From: Burkholderiales bacterium
GTDB taxonomy: Bacteria > Pseudomonadota > Gammaproteobacteria > Burkholderiales > Ga0077523
Reading direction: 5' to 3'
Assembly: GCA_022843925.1 (NCBI GenBank)
Contig: JALHMS010000014.1
Location: forward strand, 28,473 to 92,472
DNA length: 64,000 nucleotides
The position numbers and the translations under genes are program-made. The notes beneath the pieces are model-generated. The model searched no databases, had not been told where the DNA came from, and saw only the letters and a list, made by a program, of their open reading frames with translations. This document shows positions 9,729 to 21,000 of this stretch, piece after piece; the first letter of the stretch is position 1; each line of letters begins with the position of its first letter.

Positions 9729-11108
9729 ATGCCGTTCCGCATGCCGACTTCGCCCACCGTGGAGTTGCAGGTGCCCGCTGACCTCCTTCCATCTCGACAA
9801 CCGCCGGCATGCTGGATCGTGCTCGTCGCTGCCATCGCGGTCTACGCCGGTGCGATCGGCGCGAGTTTCCAGTTCGACGACTGGAACGTGATCGTCGCGA
9901 ATCCGATGGTGCAGTCGTGGTCGGCCTTCTGGAGCGGCATGCCGGGCATCCGCCCTTTGCTGAAGGTGACGTACACGGCCTCCTGGACGGCCGGATTCGG
10001 TGTTGCGGGCTTCCGCGCATTCAACGTCGCACTGCACGCGGGCAACGCATTGCTGGTGCTGGCGCTGGTGCGCCGGATCGCGCCGTGCTTGCGGATCGCG
10101 CATCCGTCCGTCGCAGCCCTCGTCGCCGCGCTGATCTTCGCCCTGCATCCCGCGCAGACCGAGGCGGTGACCTACATCTCCGGGCGTTCGTCCGCGCTCA
10201 TGGCGACCTTCTATCTGGCGGCGGTGCTGGCGCATCTGCGGGCGGCCGACGACCCGTCGCCGCAGCGCTGGCGGATGCTCTCCGGCCTCGCATTCTGCGC
10301 GGCGCTCGCGGTCAAGGAGAACGCATGGGCACTGCCCGGCCTGCTGCTGCTCTGCGAGGGGATCCGGCCGGACTTCCGCTGGGGCAGGGCGCTCGCGCGG
10401 CTGTGGCCGCACGCCGCGGTACTGTGCTTGGCGATGGGCCTGGTGCTGCTGGTGCCGTCGTACTGGCGTCTGCTCTTTGCCAGCCTGGCCACCCGGACCC
10501 TCGGGGAGAACCTGCTGACCCAGGCCGACGGCGTTTTCCACCTGATCACGGGCCCGCTGCTCGGTATCGACCTCTGCATCGATCCCGATCTCGCCGTCCG
10601 GACCGCCTGGACCCCCGACCTCGCCGGCAAGGCCGCTGCGCTCGCAGGGATCCTGGTGACTGCGGTGGTCAAATGGCGCCGGCGACCCTGGCTCGGATTC
10701 GGACTCGCGTGGTTCCTCGTCGCGCTGCTGCCCACGAACTCCGTGCTGCCGCGCCTCGACGTGGTCAACGATCGCCATCTCTATCTTGCGCTCGTCGGGC
10801 CTGCGGTGATCGTGGCGCACGTGGTCGCCGGCCGTGCCCGGGGGATCCGCTGGGCTGCGCTGGCGGTCATCGCGCTTCTCGGCAGCACGCTCACGGTCCT
10901 GCGCAACGAGGATTACCGGACGGAGGTCTCGCTCTGGGAGGCCACCGCGGGGACGTCGCCCCGCAAGGCGCGGGTCTGGAACAACCTCGGATACGCCTAC
11001 GAACAGGCCGGCCGCCGCGACGAGGCCATCCTCGCCTACGACCGCGCCCTCGAACTGGACCCGGAGCTTTGGAAGGCACGGCTCAATCGCCAGGCGCTCA
11101 TCGAGTAG
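9729..11108 (+). CDS. Polytopic membrane protein with C-terminal TPR (TMTC-like)
   Basis: Multiple TM segments; [18 protein letters not shown]...; [40 protein letters not shown]-terminal [43 protein letters not shown]. Confidence 0.82.
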   Translation: MPFRMPTSPTVELQVPADLLPSRQPPACWIVLVAAIAVYAGAIGASFQFDDWNVIVANPMVQSWSAFWSGMPGIRPLLKVTYTASWTAGFGVAGFRAFNVALHAGNALLVLALVRRIAPCLRIAHPSVAALVAALIFALHPAQTEAVTYISGRSSALMATFYLAAVLAHLRAADDPSPQRWRMLSGLAFCAALAVKENAWALPGLLLLCEGIRPDFRWGRALARLWPHAAVLCLAMGLVLLVPSYWRLLFASLATRTLGENLLTQADGVFHLITGPLLGIDLCIDPDLAVRTAWTPDLAGKAAALAGILVTAVVKWRRRPWLGFGLAWFLVALLPTNSVLPRLDVVNDRHLYLALVGPAVIVAHVVAGRARGIRWAALAVIALLGSTLTVLRNEDYRTEVSLWEATAGTSPRKARVWNNLGYAYEQAGRRDEAILAYDRALELDPELWKARLNRQALIE

Positions 11109-11138
11109 TCGGGCGCCCGGCGACCTGCCGCCGCATCG

Positions 11139-11861
11139 TCACTTCATGGTGTAGCCGCGCCCGTCCATGCAGGCGTCGAGGGCCCGGCGGTAGTCGGATC
11201 GCTTCCGGGGCGCCTGGTCGTCGTCGGCGGCGAGGCCCAAGCGCGGGTCGTAGGCGGTCTGCCCCGTCGCCCATTCGTTGCACTGCTCGCGGTCGGCCGC
11301 CTGTTGCGCGAGATCCTGTCCTTCACGGGGATGGACGAAGAACTCCGCGGGGGTCGGCGCAAGTGGCGCGACGGGTGCCCGGGGTGCCGCGGCCGCGACT
11401 CGGGTCGGCGGCGCCACCACGGCGTACCCCTGCGGGACCTGCATGTAGTACGTGCTGTTCGCGTAGTAGTAGGGCGTCTGGCCGAAGTACAGGGTCGAGT
11501 GGACGGGCGGCAGCAGCCGCACGACGATGCCCGGTGGCGGAATCACGACCGCGTAGCGGCCGGGGCGGTCGTTCGAGTACCAGAGTCCGCCGCCGTAGTA
11601 GAACCGCAGTCCGTTGTGAACGGCCACGTCGTGGTGGCGGGGGAGGGCGCGCACCGTCCGCACCCGCGGACCGCGGTCGTGCCGGAAGTCACCGGGGCCC
11701 CGGCCGCGGTCTCGGAAGTCCTGGTCGCGCGGACCGCCGCGATCGCGGTCCGGTGGTTCGGCCAGGGCCGCGGGCGATGCGAGCAGCGCGCCCGCCATCG
11801 CGGGGGCTGCCAGCAGACTCGCGGCGAGCCGGCGGATGTGTCGATGAAGTCGTGCGTGCAT
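11139..11861 (-). CDS. Exported hypothetical protein (DUF6515-like, tentative)
   Basis: Signal peptide; Arg/Asp/Gly-rich N-terminus; FYYGGGLWYSNDRPGRYAVVIPPPGIVVRLLPP; C-terminal Cys pair region EQCNEWA...LDACMDGRGY. Confidence 0.6.
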   Translation of the reverse strand: MHARLHRHIRRLAASLLAAPAMAGALLASPAALAEPPDRDRGGPRDQDFRDRGRGPGDFRHDRGPRVRTVRALPRHHDVAVHNGLRFYYGGGLWYSNDRPGRYAVVIPPPGIVVRLLPPVHSTLYFGQTPYYYANSTYYMQVPQGYAVVAPPTRVAAAAPRAPVAPLAPTPAEFFVHPREGQDLAQQAADREQCNEWATGQTAYDPRLGLAADDDQAPRKRSDYRRALDACMDGRGYTMK

Positions 11862-12221
11862 GGGATGGCTCCTCGGAGATCCAGGGAGACTCTGATCTGT
11901 ACGCGCGATCCGCGCGAACGAACCAGCGTCTTCCCGGGAATCGTGCTCTGCGGAATCGTGCCCCGCCTACCCGTGACAGGGCTGAGCCCGCATCGTTCGG
12001 CGGCGCCCATGTCCTGCCCTTCCCGGCGCAACGCCACCGGGCATCCGCCGGACGACGCGGACACGCGAGGTTCATGGTCCGTGGTCCCCGGCCGGCGTCG
12101 CCGGCGCATCGATTCGCGGGCGAGTCTCCGCGGAAGGGCGTATCGTCGCGCCTCCTTCGGGCGCGAAGCGTGTGCCCGTCCCGCGGTCGCCGCCGCCCTG
12201 CTCCCACGGACCTCCACGTCA

Positions 12222-12857
12222 ATGCATCCCCGCCACCGTGACATCCCCGGCGTCCTCGCTGTCGCCCTGCTCCTCGCCGCTGCCGCGCCCGCGTCGATGG
12301 CGCAGTCGGCACCCGCCGCTCCCCGGGCGGCGGCGGGCAGGACCTACGTGCAGCCCGAGCGGAATTTCGGCGACAGCCTGCTCACCTATGTCGGTGCGAG
12401 CTTCGGCGCGACCGAGTTCGACGTGGTCTGCCCCACCTCCGCCGCCTGCGACCAGAGCGGGGTGGGCGGCCGTCTCTACGCCGGCGGGCAGTTCAATCGG
12501 AACCTGGGGCTGGAAGTTGCCTACGCGAACCTCGGCAGGCCGGACGGCACCGGTGGCGGCAGGCGCCGTTCCCAGGGGCTCGGCATCAGTCTGGTCGGCA
12601 TCCTGCCGGTGGGCACCATCGGCGAGTTGAATGCGCGGGTCGGCACCTTCTACTCGCGGTCCCAGAACAGCGGGATCCTGGCGTCCACCTACGGTGCGAG
12701 CGCGAAGGGATTCGGGCTCGCCCTGGGCGCCGGCCTGGGCGTCAACATCACGCCGAACGTGCAACTCCGCGTCGACTGGGACCGGCACAACCTCGAGATC
12801 AACGGGCGCGACACCCACGTCGACATGCTCGCGGCCGGACTGCGTTTCATGTTCTGA
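12222..12857 (+). CDS. Outer-membrane beta-barrel (OmpA-like fold) protein
   Basis: Signal peptide MHPRHRDIPGVLAVALLLAAAAPASMAQ; YVGASFGATEFDVVC...CDQSGVGGRLYAGGQFNRNLGLEVAYANLG...; terminal aromatic LRFMF. Confidence 0.75.
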   Translation: MHPRHRDIPGVLAVALLLAAAAPASMAQSAPAAPRAAAGRTYVQPERNFGDSLLTYVGASFGATEFDVVCPTSAACDQSGVGGRLYAGGQFNRNLGLEVAYANLGRPDGTGGGRRRSQGLGISLVGILPVGTIGELNARVGTFYSRSQNSGILASTYGASAKGFGLALGAGLGVNITPNVQLRVDWDRHNLEINGRDTHVDMLAAGLRFMF

Positions 12858-12872
12858 GCGGCGCCTCCGGCA

Positions 12873-13106
12873 TCAACGCAGCGGCGTGTCGCGGTGCCCC
12901 TGCATCTCGCTGTCGATCTGGGCCATCAGCGCGCCGGACAGCGCGTCCACGGAGGCCACGGTCATCGACGGCGCGGAATCGACGAAGCCGGTTCCCGATC
13001 GCTGTCGCGCGATCAGGAACTCCACGTAGCTCGTCACCTCGGCGATGCGTTCGGGCGGAAGCTGCTTCAGCTTGTCGAGGAAGGCCTGGGCGGCGCGCGG
13101 CGTCAT
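12873..13106 (-). CDS. Small hypothetical protein (77 aa, antitoxin-like appearance)
   Basis: MTPRAAQAFLDKLKQLPPERIAEVTSYVEFLIARQRS...; short helical N-terminus resembling DUF2281-type proteins; no toxin partner adjacent. Confidence 0.5.
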   Translation of the reverse strand: MTPRAAQAFLDKLKQLPPERIAEVTSYVEFLIARQRSGTGFVDSAPSMTVASVDALSGALMAQIDSEMQGHRDTPLR

Positions 13107-13212
13107 GGGAAGGTTCCTGTCGTTGGCGATGGTCCGGATGTTTCCGGGTGACGCACGTTACGCCCGAACCCGCGTGACCGGTGAACTGTCGGCGGTGGTG
13201 GACGACAGGCCC

Positions 13213-13381
13213 CCTAGGAGCCTGTCGGACTTGGGGTGATTCGGCTGCAACGGTGGGAGAGTGGTCCATATTCCGCCGCTTTCTCCTCACGTATTCCCGA
13301 TACGTTCGTCGAAAACGTCAAATCTGTCCTCACTCGCCCCCCGTTTCGCTATCGACCACCCAAGCCCGACAGGCTCCTAGG
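13213..13381. mobile_element. MITE-like element with ~23-bp terminal inverted repeats (IS1182-like ends)
   Basis: Left cctaggagcctgtcggacttggg (13213-13235) and right cccaagcccgacaggctcctagg (13359-13381) are inverted repeats with one mismatch; ~123-bp non-coding interior; palindromic CCTAGG at both ends. Confidence 0.75.
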
Positions 13382-14978
13382 AACTGCACGAGAGCATCGA
13401 GCATCCCGCGCGATGCCGGGCCCAGTCGGGACGTCGGCCGGCGAACGGCTCCCGGCCCGGCTGATCGTCGTACGGCCGCCGCAGCACTTCGAGCAGTTCG
13501 TGGATGCCCGCGTCGTCGCCCTGCGTTGCGCGCTCGATGGCCTGCTGCGCGAGATAGTTGCGGAGCACGTACTTCGGATTCGTGGCCTGCATGCAGGCGC
13601 GCCGTTCGGCGGGCGTCCAGGCGTCCTCCCGCACCCGGGCGGCGTGGCGCGCCAGCCAGTCGGTGAGTGCGGGCTCGGCGTGGTGCCGCTTCGCGTCGTC
13701 GTAGAAGGCATCCGGGAGCGGCGCCATCGAGGGTGCTGCGGGGTCCACGTCGGCCAGCGCGCGGAAGAAGATCGTCATGTCGACCTCGTGCTCCTGCAGC
13801 AGGCCGCGCAGCGCATCCATCAGTTCGAGGTCTTCGTCCCGGCACTCGCGCAGACCGAGCTTCGCGGCGGTGTGCCGGCGGTCGGTTTCCACGAAGACGT
13901 CGACGTAGCGCTTCAGGCCCGCTTCGAGGTGCTCCGGACCGGGGAACACCGGCGACAGTGCGGCGCCCAGCCGGCTCAGGTTCCAGTACGCGATCTGCGG
14001 CTGATTGCCGAACCGGTAGCGGCGCCCTTGCGCATCGGTGGTGTTCGGCGTCCATTCGAGATCGTAGTTGTCGACCCATCCGTACGGACCATAGTCGATC
14101 GTGAGCCCGAGGATCGACATGTTGTCGGTGTTCATCACGCCGTGGACGAAGCCCACGCGCATCCAGTCCGCGACCATCCGCGCCGTGCGCTCGCAGACTT
14201 CGGCAAACCAGCGGGCGCGATACTCGACGCGGTCCTCGCCGGGCGCGGCGGGGAGGTCGGGGAAGTCGCGCGCGATCGTGAAATCGATGAGCCGTTCCAG
14301 CAGCGGGATGTCGTCGCGCGAGGCCGGCAGTTCGAAATTGCCGAAGCGGATGAACGACGGCGCTACGCGGCAAACGACCGCGCCCGGCTCGGCCTCGGGG
14401 TTGCCGTCGTAGAACATGTCGCGCACCACGGCGTCGCCGGTGGCGACGAGCGACAACGCCCGCGTCGTCGGGACGCCCAGGTGATGCATCGCCTCGCTGC
14501 ACAGGAACTCCCGCACGGAGGACCGCAGCACGGCGCGGCCGTCCGCGGTCCGCGAGTAGGGCGTGGGGCCGGCGCCCTTCAACTGCAATTCCCAGCGTTG
14601 CCCCGGGGCGGTGACGACCTCACCCAAACCGATCGCGCGACCATCGCCCAGCTGGCCCGCCCAGTGGCCGAACTGATGGCCGCCGTAGTTCGCGGCGTAG
14701 GGTTCCATGCCGTCCATCAGGGCGTTCCCGCCGAAGACCCGCGCGAAGGCGGGATCGGCCACGTCGGCCTCGTCGAGACCGAGCATCGCGGCCACCTCGC
14801 GGGAATGGGCGACGAGCCGGGGCGCCGACACCGGCGTCGGCATCACCCGGGAGTAGAGGGCGCCGCGGACCTGGCGGGTGCCGGGGGCGGTGGACGGGTC
14901 GGCGGGCAGGTCGCGGACGAAGGCGTTGTCGAATCGGAGGGCGGGCATCGGGGGTGGCAGTGAGAAGAGTCGGGGCAT
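13377..14978 (-). CDS. selO: Protein adenylyltransferase SelO (YdiU family)
   Basis: [15 protein letters not shown]...[28 protein letters not shown]...[42 protein letters not shown]-terminus ...SCSS. Start could also be 14948. Confidence 0.93.
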   Translation of the reverse strand: MPRLFSLPPPMPALRFDNAFVRDLPADPSTAPGTRQVRGALYSRVMPTPVSAPRLVAHSREVAAMLGLDEADVADPAFARVFGGNALMDGMEPYAANYGGHQFGHWAGQLGDGRAIGLGEVVTAPGQRWELQLKGAGPTPYSRTADGRAVLRSSVREFLCSEAMHHLGVPTTRALSLVATGDAVVRDMFYDGNPEAEPGAVVCRVAPSFIRFGNFELPASRDDIPLLERLIDFTIARDFPDLPAAPGEDRVEYRARWFAEVCERTARMVADWMRVGFVHGVMNTDNMSILGLTIDYGPYGWVDNYDLEWTPNTTDAQGRRYRFGNQPQIAYWNLSRLGAALSPVFPGPEHLEAGLKRYVDVFVETDRRHTAAKLGLRECRDEDLELMDALRGLLQEHEVDMTIFFRALADVDPAAPSMAPLPDAFYDDAKRHHAEPALTDWLARHAARVREDAWTPAERRACMQATNPKYVLRNYLAQQAIERATQGDDAGIHELLEVLRRPYDDQPGREPFAGRRPDWARHRAGCSMLSCSS

Positions 14979-15049
14979 TGTCCCCCGCGAGTCGGGCGGG
15001 CTCCACCGCGCGCGGAGCGGGGTCTTCCGCGGGGATCCCGGTCCACGAA

Positions 15050-15076
15050 AGGAAACGGGGGGCCGGAGCCCCCCGT
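15050..15076 (-). terminator. Putative rho-independent terminator downstream of the PEP-CTERM gene
   Basis: acggggggc-cgga-gccccccgt stem; read on the minus strand it is followed by TTTCCTTT. Confidence 0.6.
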
Positions 15077-15102
15077 CGCATGCTGCCGTTGGGACGTCTA
15101 CT

Positions 15103-15957
15103 TCAGGCCGTCGGTCGCCCGGCGCGCCGACGCGCCGCGAGGAGGAGTGCCAGGCCCACGGCGCACATCGCATATGTGCCCGGTTCCGGGACCGCGGGGG
15201 TGTAGATCGTGCCGCTGCCCGTGATCGTCTCGCTTCCGGTCGGCCCCGAGATGCCGAAGACCGCAGTGTTGAACATGTCGATCTCGCCGTCCTCCTCGGC
15301 GTACGTGGCGAGCACGCTGAACAGGTAGAAGGTCTGGCCGTACGTGCCTTCGACCTGCCCCATGGCCGTGAACGAACCGGGCTCGGAATCGCCGCCGTCG
15401 CTGCTTGTCCCCAGCGCGATGACTTCCTGGAAGCCGGGCCCGAGTGGCAGGCCGCTCACGATGAGGTCGAACACGAACTCGTCGCCGCCGTTCAGGATCG
15501 CACCGTAGAGATCGCCCGTGACGGCAAAGAGTCCGTAGGCAGCCTCGGCATACGTCCCCGGCCCGAACTGGCCGCTCAGGGTGACGCTCACGTCTGCCGT
15601 GAAGTCGCCGCTGCCACCGGTCAGGGTGAAGCTGTCGGCCCACGCGGACACTGCGGCGGTGAACGGGCCCGAAGTGAAGCTGCCGCCCGTCACCTTCGAA
15701 TACGCCCTGTTGATGCCGTAGTCGGAGGCGGCCTTGGAGTGATAGCCCAGTTCCGCGCTGATCACCTCGGCCACCGAGGTGTCGTACTGGAAGTCCATGT
15801 CGAAACCGGGCTCGGACCCGTCGTCCACGTCGACGAGTGCACCGGAGAAGAGGGCGCTCTGGGGTACGGCAACGACGGCGGAAGCGATCGGGCTGGTCGC
15901 GATCAGGGCGGCGCCCAGGCAGGCAGCGAGCGGGCGCGAGAAGGTGTCGAGATTCAT
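15103..15957 (-). CDS. PEP-CTERM sorting-signal protein
   Basis: Signal peptide and C-terminal [29 protein letters not shown]. Confidence 0.9.
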   Translation of the reverse strand: MNLDTFSRPLAACLGAALIATSPIASAVVAVPQSALFSGALVDVDDGSEPGFDMDFQYDTSVAEVISAELGYHSKAASDYGINRAYSKVTGGSFTSGPFTAAVSAWADSFTLTGGSGDFTADVSVTLSGQFGPGTYAEAAYGLFAVTGDLYGAILNGGDEFVFDLIVSGLPLGPGFQEVIALGTSSDGGDSEPGSFTAMGQVEGTYGQTFYLFSVLATYAEEDGEIDMFNTAVFGISGPTGSETITGSGTIYTPAVPEPGTYAMCAVGLALLLAARRRAGRPTA

Positions 15958-16108
15958 GGCAGGTCTCCAGACATCGGATGTTCGGCCGGCCCCGCGAAGG
16001 GACCGATTGCCCCGACTGGCAGGCGGGCGTCAGCCGCCGTCGGGATCTTGTGGCGAGTCTGCCACAGCGCCCTGCGGGCTGGAACGGGACTTTGGTAGGG
16101 GCCGGTCG

Positions 16109-17188
16109 TTAGGCGAGCGCTTCCACCGCGAGGATCGCACGATGGAGCCGCCCCTCGTCCACCGGCGCCACCAGGTTCCGCACGTAGGGTGCCCGCTCCC
16201 AGGTGACGGCGGCGATGCGCGGTGCCACCGAGGCCGGGTCCCCCGGGAATCCCAGGTCGCGCAGTTTCCGGGGCAGGCCGGTGCGTGCGTAGAAGTCGGT
16301 GACGTTCGCGATGAACGCGGCGTCCCGGCCCTCGAGCACCAGCTGCACCAGCAGGCCGTACGCGACCTCCTCGCCGTGCAGCGCGCCCGACAGCGCCGGA
16401 ATCGCGGAGAGTCCGCGGATGATCGAGTGCGCGATCGACAGGCCGGCATTCTCGAAGGCGAGGCCCGACAGCAGGATCGTCGCCTCGACGGTGCGCTCGA
16501 AGGCGTCGTCGGGGACGCCGCGCCGCAGCGCCGCGAGGGCACCTTCCGCGTGATTCAGGAGCGTGTCGAAGCAGGCATCGGCCAGCGTCAGCGCGATCCA
16601 GGGCGGGCGTGCCCCGTAGAAGTTGTCGCCGCCGGATTCGAAGCACTGGGCGCCCTCGAACCTCTTCGAGATGGCATCCCCGATGCCCGAGACGAAGAAC
16701 CGTTCGGGCGCCGCGATGATGATCGACGTGTCCACCAGCACGACGTCCGGGTTCGACGGCAGGCGACGCACCTCGCGCAGCACGTGTTCGTCGTCGTACA
16801 CGATCGACAGGCGGCTCGTCGGCGAATCGTTCGACGCGATCGTCGGCACGATCACGAGGCGCGCGCCCGTGAGGATCGCCGCACCTTTCGCCGCGTCGAT
16901 GGCCTTGCCGCCGCCTGCCGCGATCACGACCTCCGCATCGGCTGCGCGGGCCGCGGCGGCGAGGGCGTCGATGGCGGCCGCGGTGCACTCGCCGGAGAAC
17001 GGTGCCACGGTGAACGCGAGCTCCGCCGCCGAGAGCGGCGCCTCGATGTGGTCGCGATAGCGCGCGAGGACCGCAGCGTCTGCCACCACCAACACGCGCT
17101 GCCCGAACTCGCGAGCGATCGTCCCCAGTCGCTCGATGGCGCCGGGGCCCTGCACGTAGCGCCCGGGGGCGCCGAAGATGCGGATCAT
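16109..17188 (-). CDS. Iron-containing alcohol/glycerol dehydrogenase (GldA-like)
   Basis: [41 protein letters not shown]...[18 protein letters not shown]...[20 protein letters not shown]; His ligands in [11 protein letters not shown]. Confidence 0.85.
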   Translation of the reverse strand: MIRIFGAPGRYVQGPGAIERLGTIAREFGQRVLVVADAAVLARYRDHIEAPLSAAELAFTVAPFSGECTAAAIDALAAAARAADAEVVIAAGGGKAIDAAKGAAILTGARLVIVPTIASNDSPTSRLSIVYDDEHVLREVRRLPSNPDVVLVDTSIIIAAPERFFVSGIGDAISKRFEGAQCFESGGDNFYGARPPWIALTLADACFDTLLNHAEGALAALRRGVPDDAFERTVEATILLSGLAFENAGLSIAHSIIRGLSAIPALSGALHGEEVAYGLLVQLVLEGRDAAFIANVTDFYARTGLPRKLRDLGFPGDPASVAPRIAAVTWERAPYVRNLVAPVDEGRLHRAILAVEALA

Positions 17189-17667
17189 GGAATCTCTCCT
17201 GGGGTGCCCGTTGCGGGTTTCGCGCTCTCGTTGGTAAGGAAACGGTCGAGCCGGTTCGCGAATTTCTGTCGGTCGGCGGAGGACAGCGCCTCGGGGCCGC
17301 AGGTCTGCACGCCGACGCTGCGCAGTGTGTCCGTGAAGTTTCTGAGATCGAGCAACTCGCGCACGTTCTCGCGGGTGTAGAACTCGCCGCGCGGGTTCAG
17401 CGCGAAGGCGCCCTTCTCGACGACCGCTGCCGCGAGCGGGATGTCGGCGGTGACGACGAGATCCCCCGGGCCCACGGCGTCGGCGATGTGCTTGTCCGCC
17501 ACATCGAAACCGCTCGGCACCTGCACCGCCCGGATCCACGCCGACGGCGGTGTCCGCAGCATCTGGTTCGCGACGAGCGTGACCATCACCTGCGTCCGCT
17601 GGGCGGCGCGGTAGAGGATCTCCTTCACGGTGACGGGACACGCATCGGCGTCCACCCAGATCTTCAT
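17185..17667 (-). CDS. YaiI/YqxD family protein (DUF188)
   Basis: [35 protein letters not shown]...[32 protein letters not shown]. Overlaps downstream start by ATGA. Confidence 0.92.
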   Translation of the reverse strand: MKIWVDADACPVTVKEILYRAAQRTQVMVTLVANQMLRTPPSAWIRAVQVPSGFDVADKHIADAVGPGDLVVTADIPLAAAVVEKGAFALNPRGEFYTRENVRELLDLRNFTDTLRSVGVQTCGPEALSSADRQKFANRLDRFLTNESAKPATGTPGEIP

Positions 17668-18096
17668 GGCGGTGCGGGGAGTGGCGAAGTCGTAGCGAAG
17701 GGGCCGGATGATACGCGGCGGACGCCGCCATCGGCGTTCGCCCCAGGACCGCTTTGATGCCGTGCTTCGATCCCGGCAAGAGGTGCACTGCCGCCTGCGG
17801 CCCGAGCGGTCTGCGCGACGCCGGCGAGCGAGTCCGCTCCAACACACCGCGCCCCGCACGCAAGATCAAGCGCCCGGATGTCTGGCACAGGGTGCCCGCC
17901 GGTTCTTTTTCACGCCTGCAATCGAAAGGGTGCCAATGGGTCGAATAGACCAGTGACGGAATGCGCTTCGTAATACATACTTCCGGGGCGCGGACATTCT
18001 CCTGATGCGCCATCGGCAAAAGTCGACAAAGAGCCAAAGTGCCAAAGTCAGACGAAGCTCGCGCCGAGACCAGACCGGAACCAGAACCGGCAGGGG

Positions 18097-21000
18097 ATGA
18101 CTCAGCGCGGCCTGCTGCGGCCGCCGCGGGAGACCTGGATGATGAATGGTTCCTCAGGCGGAGGGCGGCTGAATGTCGCCGGCCCCGGCGAAACGGTTGG
18201 TAACGATCATCGCACCAACTCGGGGCAACCGTTCCCCATGTCGTGCGCATCCTGGATTCGATCGGGGGCAGGGTTTCTCGCTGGATTGTTCGCCGGGAAG
18301 CGTGCATCGGTCGCCCTGCCGTTCCGACGGACCCCGCTCCTCGAAGCGTTGGAAGGCCGCATCCTGCTCTCCGCCGACGTGGTGCCCGGTCCGCCGATGG
18401 CGCCGGCCGTTGTCTTGTCGACAACGCCTTTGATGTTTGCCGCAGTCGCGCCCGGCGGAGCCCACGCGATGCTGGCGATCGGAGGTGGCGATCTGCCCGA
18501 TGTGGGGAACGGGCGGCAGTTCGTGTTCGAAGCCTTGGCGGGTCGTCGATTCGACGTGCTCCTCGAGCCTGATTCCGCCGCATTGCAGGCGACCCTGGAA
18601 GTCGCAGGTGCGAGCGGCACGGCCCTCGTCACAGCCGACGTCGCTGGCGAGAGCCTTCTGCTGAGCGGTCTCGTCGCCGACGGCGGGCCCATCACGGTGA
18701 CGGCGGCTGCATTCGAGGGCGTCGGGGCGTTCACCGCGCGCGTGCTGGTCGACGGTGTCTTCGAGCGGGAGATCGCGACGGGCTCGCCCAATGGCGATAT
18801 GGCGACGGCCCAACCCATCGACGAGTCGGCACTGGTGCTCCCGGGCCCCGCAGCCGATCGTCTCTTCGTCCAGGCCGTCAGCGACGACGGTGGAGACGTC
18901 TTCGCGTTCGATCTTGCCGCCGGTGCGAATGTGTCGATCGCTCTCGGGCGCTCCGATCCGGTTGCCCCCGGGGATCTGCGGATCGAACTGCTGGGTCCGG
19001 ACGGCACCGTCCTCGCCCGGGGTATCGACGGCCTGCGGGCCGGCACGCTCGCTCCAGCCCCCGCAGGGGGCGACCGATTCATCGAGGATTTCGTCGCGAC
19101 GGCGGGCGGGCGGTATCACGTCAGGGTCAGCGGCGATGCGGGAATCGACTACGGGCTCGCTGTCGTTCGAGGGGTCGGCCTCGTCCCCGCACGCGAATTC
19201 GTCGAGATCTCCGGCCCGGTGCACCTGCTCGGAACGCTGCGGGAACGCGCGTCCGACACCTATTACCTCTCGGCCGGCTTCTCGGGAAGTCCGGAAATCG
19301 CGGCCTACGCCCTCGTCGACGGCGTCATCGACGCGACCGCTCCGCTGGCGCTGCGTGTTCAGGTCACAGGCTATCTTGTCGGGAGTGTCGACGATTTCGG
19401 GATCCCGAGTTTCCAGGAATTCTCGTACGACACCGGTGCCTACGCCGCCGAGGCGCACCTGGTCGTCGACGAAGTGACATTCGACTACACGATCACGGTC
19501 TCGCGCGATGCGGGTGCGGCCGGTGGCGAGTACGTCCTCGTAGTGGGCGGTGTGCGGGCCCAGGAATCTCCGCCCTTCATCGTCGCCCGGTCACCCGAAA
19601 ATTCCCAGCGCTTCCTCGTCCCTCCGACCGACCTGACGCTCCGCTTCTCGGAGGCCCTGCTCGCGACTTCGGTCTCTGCCGCGGACCTCGTCATGACCGG
19701 CGCGACCGTGGTCGGCGACCCCGTCTTCGTCGACGGGCGAACGGTGCGATTCGGTATCGCCGTCGACGAGGCCGTCACGCGGGTCTCCTATCGCGTCGAA
19801 GCCGGCGCGGTCGTGGATCTTCAGGGCGGGTCGAACCAGTACTCAGAAGGCGGGACGTTCGATCTCGATCGCATCGGGCCTCAGGTGACATCGGCCGACA
19901 CGTCCATCCGGACCACGGGGTTCCTCTCCCGCGCCCTCTTTGCGTTCGACGAGCGGATCGACGCAGCCTCCGTGTCCCAGGACAGTATCGTGAGCTTCAC
20001 CGGGCCGGATGGCGTCGACCTGCTGGCTGCGCTGCGGGCGGGAAGCAGCGGCGCACAGCCTGCGGTACGCGCCAGGTCGAGCAGCGTCGAGCTCACGTTC
20101 GCCGAACAGTCCACTCCGGGGACCTACGAGATCGTGTTCGGCCGTGGCATCCGCGACAGCGTCGGGCGGCCCATCGACCAGGATCGGGACGGCAACGGCG
20201 GTGAACTCGTCGATGACCTCTACACGCTACGCGTCGAAGTGGAGGGAACGACGAGCCCACCGGATCTGCGTGCTGGCAGCGTGAGCGTGGGCTACAACGA
20301 CCTGAACGGCGAGCGGCTCTTCCGCTATGGTCCCCATTCGCCCGCGTTCTCCTGGAGTTACTCCGCACTGAACGGCGGCGCCGGGCGTACCGATGCTGCC
20401 GATCGCTGGACCGACCGCGCCTATCTGTCGACGGATCCGGAGATCAGTGTCGACGACATCGTGCTGGGCACCTTCGCCGGCGTCCCGAGCGGATCGGTAG
20501 GACCCTCCAGCCTGCCTGCCGGGCAGACCTACTCCCGAAGCGGCAGCGTCTCGGCATCGGCGCACACGATTCCCGTCGGTGAGTACTATGTCATCGTGCA
20601 ACTCGACGAGGCGGCGACGCTCGAGGAGTCGGACGAAACCAACAACATCCTCCTGAGCTGGCCGTTCTACATCGACTACGACGCCGCACCCGATCTCGTG
20701 GTGACCGACATCGTTTCGCAGGAGGTGGCGGCTGCCGGCGACACCATTGACGTGCGCTGGACGGTGGTGAACCAGGGATCGGATCGCGTCGAGGAGTACG
20801 TGAGCTTCGATCTGGCGGCGTCCGCGGACGCCTTGATCGGTGCCGACACGGCGATGGGTTCGCTGTACGAGTTCATCGCACTCGATCCGGGCGAGATCGT
20901 CAGCCTCGGAAAGAGCGTCCGTCTTCCCGTGGGCGGGACAGGCCCGTATCGCATCGTCGTGACCGCCGACAGCGGCCAGAACGTCTTCGAAGGGATGGGT

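Noticed and set aside
8097-10820. 907-aa minus-strand ORF across pncB
   Set aside because: Overlaps real pncB in another frame; the [21 protein letters not shown] tail is only the translated 24-bp repeat.
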